Shown here: in pieces, positions 42,801-48,818 of the stretch
How positions within the stretch are numbered: position 1 is the first letter of the stretch
How the letters are laid out: each line of letters opens with the position of its first letter
Assembly (NCBI GenBank): GCA_963793025.1
Contig: CAWBYL010000005.1
Coordinates: 310,001 to 374,000 of the forward strand
Source: CAWBYL01 sp963793025
Lineage (GTDB): Bacteria; Actinomycetota; Acidimicrobiia; Acidimicrobiales; Acidimicrobilacustridaceae
Reading direction: 5' to 3'
Length of the DNA: 64,000 nt
Made by a program: the position numbers and the translations under genes
The notes under the pieces: model-generated
The model's input: the letters and a program-made list of their open reading frames with translations, nothing else
What the model was told of the DNA's origin: nothing
The model's database searches: none

Positions 42801-43015
42801 CCGTCGAGCTGCTCGGAGGGCGTGGGGGCGACCGCTAAGCCCAGTAGCAGGACGGACATCACGAGAAGCCCACCGGCATAGGCCCAGCGGAGCGCCCGGT
42901 TCGGCGTCTGAACGAACGGCCAGATCCGAAGCTCAACTCGCCCCTCAGCAGCAAGGCCCTGCAAAGCAGCGCAGGCCAGCCCGCCAAGGCCGAGAACCAG
43001 GTAGAAGATCCGCAC
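42773..43015 (-). CDS. small two-helix membrane protein
   Basis: 80 residues from ATG at 43015. Helices IFYLVLGLGGLACAALQGLA and AYAGGLLVMSVLLLGLAVA, with a basic linker (RIWPFVQTPNRALRW). The C-terminal coding end runs into the core of site 19. No family recognised. Confidence 0.55.
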   Translation of the reverse strand: MRIFYLVLGLGGLACAALQGLAAEGRVELRIWPFVQTPNRALRWAYAGGLLVMSVLLLGLAVAPTPSEQLDGCHQPPGVG

Positions 43016-43052
43016 TCAGGGGAGCGTAGGTGGCGTTCCGGGGTCGCCCGAT

Positions 43053-43070
43053 CCCGGCGTTAGGTGACGG
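43053..43070 (+). repeat. attC-like core site 20
   Basis: CCCGGCGTTAGGTGACGG contains GTTAGGT, an exact match to the integron core GTTRRRY. No convincing left arm was found by eye. Confidence 0.6.
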
Positions 43071-43080
43071 GGGAGCGAAC

Positions 43081-43497
43081 TCAGGGTGCTGAGGTGGTGG
43101 CGCTTCCATCAGAAGCGATAGCCACTTGTGCGTAGGCATGCCGCGGGGGACAGCCCTCGCCGTTGGGTTGCACCTCGACGGTTGTGATCTCGCCAGCTGC
43201 GTCGATCGCTTGCCCCTGCCCATTCACAAGGCTGACGGTGTAGGGGTGGAGTTCGGCGTCGTCGCCGACGGGCACTCGATTGCTCGACTCGCAGTTGCCA
43301 GACACGCAGAACTCGACGATCGTCCATCCAGGATCGGGCACGACGAGTGATACCGAGGAGCCGGGGCTGAGACCGGCGGTGTCGCAGACCTTCGGGTCAT
43401 GGCGGAGACCGAGCACGACGGCAAGAGTGAGCGCAGCGACGACAGCGGCGCCGCCGATCGCCCAACGGGCAAGGCCCGACCTTCGGCTGTTCTCCAA
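43081..43497 (-). CDS. membrane-anchored extracytoplasmic protein, unknown
   Basis: 138 residues from TTG at 43497. One N-terminal helix (WAIGGAAVVAALTLAVVLGL) anchors an outside domain with paired cysteines (KVCDTAG, EFCVSGNCESSN, EGCPPRH). Beta-rich, possibly immunoglobulin-like. No family recognised. Its start codon overlaps the left arm of site 21, so expression may depend on sequences within the site. Confidence 0.55.
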   Translation of the reverse strand: MENSRRSGLARWAIGGAAVVAALTLAVVLGLRHDPKVCDTAGLSPGSSVSLVVPDPGWTIVEFCVSGNCESSNRVPVGDDAELHPYTVSLVNGQGQAIDAAGEITTVEVQPNGEGCPPRHAYAQVAIASDGSATTSAP

Positions 43498-43602
43498 GTA
43501 ACGCCCCCTTGGCCGCGTTCCACGATGCCTCGCCTGATTCGACGCTGGCCGTGTCCGGGGAGTTCCCGGCAGGCGTCACCCAGTCCCGGCGTTATGGGAC
43601 GC
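43492..43602 (+). repeat. attC-like site 21 with complementary arms
   Basis: TAACGCC (43499-43505) is the exact complement of GGCGTTA (43588-43594). The extended core is CCCGGCGTTATGGGACGC. Length 111 bp. Confidence 0.7.
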
Positions 43603-43688
43603 CAGCGAGGAAAGCATCGGACGAGCAGGGGCAAGGGGTGGAAGCATCCAATGGACAAGTGACACCGCACGAGGGAGTGCAAGTACCC

Positions 43689-43916
43689 ATGGCCATCCAC
43701 GTGTCCACCGTGTACCCGCCGTACCACGACGCAAGGGTGGCTCAGTTCCAGGTGCGGAGCGGCGACGTCATCAACATCCCGGCGGAGATCTTCCAGACGG
43801 ACGGTCGGGTGATGATCTCCCTGTTCTCGCCCACTGACGGCCTGGCATGGCAGTACCCCGTGGATGAATTCGTGGCCGCAATCGAACAGGGCGTCGCCGT
43901 GGTCACGGCCGACTAG
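43689..43916 (+). CDS. hypothetical small protein
   Basis: 75 residues from ATG at 43689. MAIHVSTVYPPYHDARVAQF, VINIPAEIFQTDGRVMISLF and EFVAAIEQGVAVVTAD. Small, acidic, mixed alpha/beta. No motif recognised. Its stop touches attC-like site 22. Confidence 0.5.
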   Translation: MAIHVSTVYPPYHDARVAQFQVRSGDVINIPAEIFQTDGRVMISLFSPTDGLAWQYPVDEFVAAIEQGVAVVTAD

Positions 43917-43918
43917 GA

Positions 43919-43957
43919 CTGATCGAACAGCAGGCTCAGTCCCGGCGTTCGGGGCAC
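43919..43957 (+). repeat. attC-like site 22 (very short)
   Basis: CGAAC (43924-43928) is complementary to GTTCG in the core CCCGGCGTTCGGGGCAC (43941-43957). The GAAC/GTTC pair covaries with TAAC/GTTA of site 21. At about 39 bp it is shorter than known functional attC sites. Confidence 0.5.
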
Positions 43958-43959
43958 CC

Positions 43960-43993
43960 TCGACAACGGTGATCGGCAGTTATACTTACTGGT
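43960..43993 (+). promoter_or_regulatory. leaderless-type promoter for vapB
   Basis: TCGACA (43960-43965) and TATACT (43981-43986) with 15-bp spacing. The -10 ends 7 bp before the ATG, the spacing expected for a leaderless transcript. The promoter lies at the start of the cassette, just after site 22. Confidence 0.55.
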
Positions 43994-44224
43994 ATGACTC
44001 ACCGGGTGGGGCCCAAGGGCCAAGTCGTGATCCCCAAGGCGCTCCGTGACGAACTGGGGCTCGAACCTGGCGACGAGGTGAGCTTCTGGCGCCACGAGGA
44101 CCACGTCGCCCTCCGTCCCGCCGGGCGCCCGGCCAACTTGCGGGGTCGCTTCCGTGGCTCGAAGCTGACCGCCGAGCTGGAACGGGAACGTCGCACTGAT
44201 CGGGATCGTGAGGCGGCCAAGTGA
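43994..44224 (+). CDS. vapB: VapB-type (AbrB-fold) antitoxin
   Basis: 76 residues. The swapped-hairpin AbrB domain is plain: THRVGPKGQVVIPKALRDEL, then LGLEPGDEVSFWRHEDHVAL. A basic/acidic C-terminus (RGSKLTAELERERRTDRDRE) would bind the toxin. Its stop overlaps the toxin start (GTGA). It has no upstream ribosome site, in keeping with leaderless translation. Confidence 0.88.
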   Translation: MTHRVGPKGQVVIPKALRDELGLEPGDEVSFWRHEDHVALRPAGRPANLRGRFRGSKLTAELERERRTDRDREAAK

Positions 44225-44610
44225 GCGTTGTCCTGGACTCGTGGGCGGTGTTGAGACTGCTCGAGGACAACGGACCAGCTGCTCGAACGGTTGAGGAGCT
44301 GCTGGAACGTGACCGGCCAGTGATGTCGTGGATCAACCTTGGCGAGGTGTACTACGTGCTTCGTCGGCTCCACGGCGAGGACGCCGCTCTAGGCACGGTC
44401 CGTGACGTGCGCGACGCGGTGGAGGCCCGCCTACCTGACGAGCGCCTCGTGCTCGACGCCGCTCGAATCAAGTCTGAGGTCGCGATGTCCTACGCCGACG
44501 CCTTTGCGGCCGCGCAGGCCGTAGCTGTCGACGCCGAGCTGTGGACCGGCGACCCGGAGCTTCTCGTGGAGGACTGCGCGTGGCGGTGGAAGGACCTGCG
44601 CACGACGTGA
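44221..44610 (+). CDS. vapC: VapC-type PIN-domain toxin (ribonuclease)
   Basis: 129 residues from GTG. PIN catalytic acids are in order: VVLDSWAVLRLLED (D), SWINLGEVYYVLRRL (E), VAMSYADAFAAAQAV (D) and LWTGDPELL (D). It is a metal-dependent RNase neutralised by VapB. Core site 23 follows 13 bp after the stop, so this TA pair is a typical array-stabilising cassette. Confidence 0.9.
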   Translation: MSVVLDSWAVLRLLEDNGPAARTVEELLERDRPVMSWINLGEVYYVLRRLHGEDAALGTVRDVRDAVEARLPDERLVLDAARIKSEVAMSYADAFAAAQAVAVDAELWTGDPELLVEDCAWRWKDLRTT

Positions 44611-44623
44611 GTGTCGCCGCCGA

Positions 44624-44640
44624 GCCGGCGTTTGAGGATG
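44624..44640 (+). repeat. attC-like core site 23
   Basis: GCCGGCGTTTGAGGATG, with GTTTGAG near the canonical core. No clear left arm seen. Confidence 0.5.
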
Positions 44641-44677
44641 ATCGCGATCGCCCCCGTAGGAGCGTTCGGCCCCTAGA

Positions 44678-44995
44678 GTGCGACCCGTGGCGGCTTCGAG
44701 GGCGAGGCGCATTCGCGCTTGTCGAATTTTGCTGGGATGTCTGCTGGCCACGCTCGCCCTGGTGAGCTGCGGTTGTGGGGGACCTGCCTACGTGCTCGTA
44801 GTTACCGACGCGTCGCCGGATCAAGTGTGTGGCGATCGGCTTTATCGCGGCGTCCCGACCAACACGTGCTTCGATGTCGGCAGAGATTTCCCTGACGGCG
44901 ACGGCCATGATCTCCAGGTGGGCGACTGCGTTGAGATCTCTTATGGATTTGAGTCAGCCAGCATCGCATCAGTGAACCGCGTCTCTTGCGACTAG
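44678..44995 (+). CDS. small predicted lipoprotein
   Basis: 105 residues from GTG (a second GTG lies at 44687). Basic N-terminus, helix ILLGCLLATLALVSCGCGG with a lipobox cysteine, then a short domain with four cysteines (DQVCGDR, TNTCFDVG, VGDCVEIS, NRVSCD). No domain recognised. Its stop codon lies within the left arm of the next site, the tight arrangement expected of a cassette. Confidence 0.6.
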   Translation: MRPVAASRARRIRACRILLGCLLATLALVSCGCGGPAYVLVVTDASPDQVCGDRLYRGVPTNTCFDVGRDFPDGDGHDLQVGDCVEISYGFESASIASVNRVSCD

Positions 44996-45089
44996 ACGCG
45001 CAGAGCCCATGACTGATGAAGCACTCGGATGACGCCGCCGGCGAGCAGCGACTCTGTGGGTGCCTCCCATAGCCGGCGGTCTGGGACGG
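44990..45089 (+). repeat. attC-like site 24 with complementary arms
   Basis: GACTAGACGCG (44990-45000) pairs partly with GCGGTCTGG (45076-45084), AGAC opposite GTCT. Core GCCGGCGGTCTGGGACGG matches that of site 2. Length 100 bp. Confidence 0.6.
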
Positions 45090-45090
45090 G

Positions 45091-45408
45091 TCACGCGACG
45101 GCATCCGCTCCCCGGAACACCGCGATGAAGGCCCGGCCAGCCTCAAGCGAGTAGTCAACGAGCTCGGCTGCCTCCTTGACGACCGCACGGTGCTGCTCGT
45201 CAGCTTCCTCCCAGACTGAGTCGAGCTCCCTGCGGAGCTCCGTGATCTCGTCCATGCCGCTCAACCAGCCGATAGCGGATGGCTGGCCAAGAAGCTGTTG
45301 CTCTGAGCCCACCAGCTCTACCGGGAGGTAGACGGCCTTCTGCTCCTCGGCGCTGACGATCGCCACGAAGCCATCGCGACGAAATCGGGAGGACGGCGAG
45401 TCGATCAC
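45091..45408 (-). CDS. hypothetical protein next to the IS110 element
   Basis: 105 residues from GTG at 45408 (a longer reading starts at ATG 45450). VIDSPSSRFRRDGFVAIVSA, ELVGSEQQLLGQPSAIGWLS, and a helical C-terminus (ELRRELDSVWEEADEQHRAV, AELVDYSLEAGRAFIAVFRG). No motif recognised. The IS element begins 3 bp upstream of the longer start, so its original 5' region may be interrupted. Confidence 0.5.
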   Translation of the reverse strand: MIDSPSSRFRRDGFVAIVSAEEQKAVYLPVELVGSEQQLLGQPSAIGWLSGMDEITELRRELDSVWEEADEQHRAVVKEAAELVDYSLEAGRAFIAVFRGADAVA

Positions 45409-45452
45409 CCTCAGAGGGTACGACCGAGAGCAGCTTGGAGACCGTGGCATAA

Positions 45453-45642
45453 GTGCCTGCTTGAGAGTTCGGGCAGGCGTTGCGGCTGGTTCGTAGCGTT
45501 CAGAGGTCCTGGCGGGGTTGCTCTCGAAGTGCCTGCCGGTGGGGCCGAGCCCGACCTGGCTTGCTAACGAAGAGCACTCCCGTCGGGACCTCGCCGCGGG
45601 GTGGCTCGAAAGAGGAACGAGCACGAACCGACTGCAAGCAGG
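45453..45642 (+). ncRNA. candidate bridge RNA region of the IS110 element
   Basis: 190 nt of the left end are preserved in both copies in this window, although the transposase gene is lost from one. A short hairpin (GCCTGCTTGAGAGTTCGGGCAGGC at its start, 45455-45478) is visible. Known biology: IS110-group elements transcribe a structured guide RNA from here that binds both target and donor DNA. Boundaries are approximate. Confidence 0.5.
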
Positions 45643-45685
45643 AGTGCCCTCCGCGGTTCCACACCAACGAACCTGGAGGTACACG

Positions 45686-46707
45686 ATGAGCGTGATGATC
45701 GGGGTCGACCCCCACAAGGCGACCCACACCGCTGTCGCGATCGACAGCACCGAGACCGAGCTCGACCGCACGAAGGTCCGAGCCACGATCGCTCAGGTCG
45801 AGCAGCTGTTGGCGTGGGCTGAACCGTTCGACTCGAGAACGTGGGCGATCGAGTCCGCCAACGGCCTCGGCTATCTGCTGTCCCAACAGCTCGTCGCTGC
45901 GGGTGAGACCGTGCTCGACGTGCCCGCGACGTTGGCCGCTCGGACACGGGTGCTGGCCACGGGCCGGTCGAACAAGAACGACCCCAACGACGCCGCCTCG
46001 GTCGCGGTCGCCGCGCTGCGATTCGACGGTCTGCGCCTGTGGTCCCGGTCGGGCACGCCGAGGTGCTGCGCCTGTTGGCCAAGCGCAACCATGACATCGG
46101 CCGGCACCGCAACCGCCTCGTGAGCCGCATGCACTCAGCAGTGATAGAGCTCGCCCCGGGCGGAATCGCCAAGGAAATCAACGCTTCTGACGTCGACCGG
46201 TTCCTCGCCGAGCTCACCCCAGCCACACCGGTCGAGCAGATCCGTTTCGACCTGGCCGTCGATCTGCTCGCCGACATCCGCCGGCTCGATCAACAGCTCA
46301 AGGACTCCCATCGCCGGATCCGCCAGGCCGTGATCGCGTCCAAGACGTCGCTGGTCGACATCTACGGGATCGGTCCGATCATCGCCGCCATGCTCATCGG
46401 CTACACCGGCGACATCGCCCGGTTCGCCAACCGTGACCCCTACGCCGCCTACAACGGGACCGCCCCGGTCGAGTTCTCCTCCGGCGGGCGGATCGTGCAC
46501 CGGGTCTCCCAGCGAGGCAACCGTCAGCTCAACCACGCGCTGCACATGGCGGCGATCTGCCAGCTGCGCCAGCCGCACTCGGACGGTCGCGCCTACTTCG
46601 AGCGACGGGTCGCCGAAGGCAAGACCAAACGAGAAGCGATCCGGGCGCTCAAGCGGCACATCTCGAACCGCGTCTACCGCCACCTCGTCGCCGACGCTCA
46701 GCGTTAG
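45686..46707 (+). CDS. IS110-family transposase, frameshifted
   Basis: ATG at 45686 follows GGAGGT. RuvC-like DEDD part: MIGVDPHKATHTAVAIDS, WAIESANGLGYLLSQQL, SNKNDPNDAASVAVAAL. A missing base near 46036-46040 shifts the frame; the rest reads VPVGHAEVLRLLAKRNHDIG, IYGIGPIIAAMLIGYTGDIA, and the Tnp serine region APVEFSSGGRIVHRVSQRGN. Repaired length is about 340 residues, near normal. The element is active only if the shift is a sequencing error. Confidence 0.88.
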
Positions 46708-46774
46708 CGGGCCCGGGAGGACAGAAGGGAACGACTCGTTGGCCAGCGTGACCGGCTCACATCCCTGAACACCG

Positions 46775-47018
46775 GCTCTTCGGCCAGGTCACTCCCGGAC
46801 CCACCACCACGCTACGACCCCGCCCGCCGGCGGGCCCGAGAAACACGCCCCCACACGCCCCGAACACCCCCTTGACACAAAGAGGATTCGGTAGGGGACG
46901 CTCGATATCGGGCGGGATCACGATCAGGGGGCCGAGACGCTCAAGGGACCGGCCGGTAGCGCCAGGCATCGATTCGCACAGGCGTGCGGGTGCCCGGGCA
47001 GTGGGCGGATAGTCGCCC
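46775..47018. other. gene-free border region right of the IS element
   Basis: No gene is supported. A GC palindrome (CCCGCCGGCGGG, 46823-46834) is present. Sequence character resembles the attP-proximal regions seen beside tyrosine integrase genes, though no integrase remains. Confidence 0.4.
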
Positions 47019-47048
47019 GTCCCACGCTGGTCCCACACCCGTCCCACA
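47019..47048. repeat. three 11-bp-phased GTCCCAC repeats (integrase arm-site-like)
   Basis: GTCCCAC occurs at 47019, 47030 and 47041, exactly 11 bp apart, on one helix face. They lie about 100 bp from the 3' end of tRNA-Arg. This matches the arm-type sites used by tyrosine integrases at tRNA genes. Confidence 0.6.
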
Positions 47049-47100
47049 GATGACGGCGAATCGCGGTCAGTCCTGGAAACTGGCGGACAACCGGCCACTA

Positions 47101-47130
47101 CGCTGACCAGGATGTTCCTCCTGGTCAGCG
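47101..47130. terminator. perfect hairpin downstream of tRNA-Arg
   Basis: An 11-bp perfect stem (CGCTGACCAGG / CCTGGTCAGCG) with an 8-nt loop lies 15 bp beyond the 3' end of the leftward tRNA gene. Probable tRNA terminator. Confidence 0.65.
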
Positions 47131-47144
47131 CTCAAATGTGTGTG

Positions 47145-47216
47145 CGCCCTCGGGGCGATTCGAACGCCCGCACACGGCTCCGGAGGCCGATGCTCTATCC
47201 CCTGAGCTACGAGGGC
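47145..47216 (-). tRNA. tRNA-Arg (anticodon CCG)
   Basis: Read leftward, the cloverleaf is complete. Acceptor GCCCTCG/CGAGGGC, D-arm GCTC...GAGC, anticodon loop CTCCGGA with CCG at 47183-47181, T-arm GGGCG-TTCGAAT-CGCCC. CCA is not encoded. It reads CGG codons. It is the right border of the accessory block, and tRNA 3' ends are common integrase targets. Confidence 0.93.
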
Positions 47217-47295
47217 TTGGGGCGTCGGAGACGATAGCCGAGGGGTGGAGGCCCGCCCGCACGGGCCACGCTCCTCGGCCCGATCGACCGGTCCG

Positions 47296-47400
47296 CCGGA
47301 GGCGGATGTGCCGCTTCGGGCCCGGCATCTGCCTCGGGGGCGGCAGGGCGGGCTGGGTCGGAGGCGTATCTGCGGCTTCGGGCCCGGGAATCTGCCTCAG
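47296..47400. repeat. two tandem REP-like palindromic repeats
   Basis: Units at 47296-47338 and 47359-47400 share GGAGGCG-ATxTGCxGCTTCGGG and end ATCTGCCTC, with complementary ends. Same family as at 1838-1940. They lie downstream of murA and may help end its transcript. Confidence 0.6.
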
Positions 47401-47418
47401 GCGGGCGGCCGCCGCCGG

Positions 47419-48777
47419 TCAGCGGTGGTCGACGCCGACCGCGGTGAGCTTCTCGCGAAAGCGGGAGTAGCCCCGGTCGAGCAGGTCGACACCGTGGATG
47501 AGGCTCTCGCCGTCGGCGGCGGCGGCGGCGATGACGTAGGAGAACCCGGCCCTCAGGTCGGGGACCATCAGCTCGGCGCCATGGAGCTTGGTGGGGCCGA
47601 CCACGACGGCGGAGTGGCGGTGGTTGGCCGTGCCGAAGCGGCAGCGGGTCGGGCCCAGGCACTCGGTGAACACCTGGATCTGGGCGCCCAGGCTGCGCAG
47701 GGCCTCGGTGTAGCCGAGACGGTCCTCGTACACGGTCTCGTGCACGACGCTCACGCCGTCGGCCTGGGTGAGGGCGGTGACGAACGGCGACTGCCAGTCG
47801 GTCATGAACCCGGGGTGGACGTCGGTCTCGAGGGCCAGTGGGCGCAGCATGCGCCGGGCCCGGCGGAACGAGATGGTGCTTCCGTCGGCGTCGATGGCGA
47901 AGTCGCCCCCCGCCCGGCGGTACACGTTCAAGAAGGTGGCCAGGTCCTGCTGCTGGACGCCGTGCACCGTGAGGTGCCCTCCGGTGGCCAGGGCCAACGA
48001 CGCCCACGACGCCGCCTCGAGGCGATCACCGATGACCTGGTGCTCGAAGCCCCCGAGCTCGTCCACGCCGGTGACGCGGATGGTGCGGTTGGGCTCGACC
48101 GAGATGAGCGCCCCCATCTTCTGCAGCACGCAGATGAGATCGAGGATCTCCGGCTCGATGGCGGCGTTGGCCAGCTCGGCGTCGCCCTCGGCCAGCACCG
48201 CGGCGAACAGGAACTGCTCGGTGGCGCCGACGCTCGGGAAGGGCAGCTCGATGCGGGCGCCCCGCAGCCGATCGGACTTGAGCTCGATCACGCCGTCGAG
48301 GTGGGTGTCGCGCGCCCCGAAGGCCCGCAGCACGTTGAGGTGGAAGTCGACGGGACGAGGGCCGATGTCGCAGCCCCCGGCGGCAGCCACGTACGCCACG
48401 CCGGCCCGGTGCAGGGACACCGCGGTGGTGAGGACCGGGATCCGGCTGGCGGCGTGGAGGCGGACGACCTCGTCCTGGCCGAGGGCCTCGAACCCGTGGG
48501 CGGTGATGACGAGCGAGTCGTCCTCACGCTCCACCGAGCCGCCCGTGTGGGCGATGAGCTCGCCGACCACGTCGATGTCGGTGAGCGAGGCCAGGTTCGA
48601 GACCCGGCACGGCTCGTTGGTGAGCAGGGCCGCCACCATGGCCTTGGGCAGGGCGTTCTTGGAGCCGCGGATGTGCAGCTCGCCCTCGACAGGGACGCCA
48701 CCTCGAACCGTCATGGTGTCGGTGAGATGCGTGTCGGTCGGTTCGGCGCCGCTGGCGGCGTGCGTGGTGTCACCCAT
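47419..48777 (-). CDS. murA: UDP-N-acetylglucosamine 1-carboxyvinyltransferase
   Basis: 452 residues from ATG at 48777. Lysine of the substrate site in LHIRGSKNALPKAMVAALL, catalytic-loop cysteine in AAGGCDIGPRPVDFH, NRTIRVTGVDELGG, and the C-terminal HPGFMTDWQSPFVTALTQAD and VPDLRAGFSYVIAAAAA are EPSP-fold landmarks. It transfers enolpyruvate to UDP-GlcNAc, the first committed step of peptidoglycan synthesis. The loop cysteine predicts fosfomycin sensitivity of the enzyme. The N-terminus is about 20 residues longer than usual. Confidence 0.93.
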   Translation of the reverse strand: MGDTTHAASGAEPTDTHLTDTMTVRGGVPVEGELHIRGSKNALPKAMVAALLTNEPCRVSNLASLTDIDVVGELIAHTGGSVEREDDSLVITAHGFEALGQDEVVRLHAASRIPVLTTAVSLHRAGVAYVAAAGGCDIGPRPVDFHLNVLRAFGARDTHLDGVIELKSDRLRGARIELPFPSVGATEQFLFAAVLAEGDAELANAAIEPEILDLICVLQKMGALISVEPNRTIRVTGVDELGGFEHQVIGDRLEAASWASLALATGGHLTVHGVQQQDLATFLNVYRRAGGDFAIDADGSTISFRRARRMLRPLALETDVHPGFMTDWQSPFVTALTQADGVSVVHETVYEDRLGYTEALRSLGAQIQVFTECLGPTRCRFGTANHRHSAVVVGPTKLHGAELMVPDLRAGFSYVIAAAAADGESLIHGVDLLDRGYSRFREKLTAVGVDHR

Positions 48778-48818
48778 GGCTGACAGGAATGCTACGGGGG
48801 CGGAGGCCGCCCCCGCGC

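Larger units (their letters stand above)
27641..45089 (+). mobile_element. integron-type gene-cassette array lacking an integron integrase (CALIN-like)
   Basis: About 25 copies of a core close to CCCGGCGKTNNGKGRC, all on the plus strand, recur over 17.4 kb at 0.3 to 2 kb spacing. Almost every interval holds one small gene or one toxin-antitoxin pair. At 29382, 29721, 32266, 35379, 42708, 43492, 43919 and 44990 an upstream arm is complementary to the core, as in attC R''/R' boxes. The best cores match GTTRRRY (GTTAGGT at 43058). Known biology: attC sites at cassette ends are recombined by IntI. No intI is in the window. Cargo runs in both directions. Identification as an integron array is inference from repeat structure. 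Confidence 0.75.
45453..46774 (+). mobile_element. IS110-family insertion sequence
   Basis: About 1322 bp. Ends were set by the homology limits shared with the deletion derivative at 37305-37540. A 233-nt left non-coding region, a DEDD/serine transposase gene and a 67-nt right end follow in order. There are no terminal inverted repeats or target duplications, as usual for IS110. The non-coding left end is where IS110-group elements such as IS621 encode the bridge RNA. Confidence 0.85.

Noticed and set aside
27641..45089. CRISPR array explanation for the regular repeats
   Set aside because: Repeats are imperfect, 17 bp, and spaced by 0.3-2 kb of coding sequence. There are no cas genes.
27301..47216. 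Direct-repeat attL/attR of the whole accessory block
   Set aside because: I looked for a second copy of the tRNA-Arg 3' end near the left border and found none by eye.
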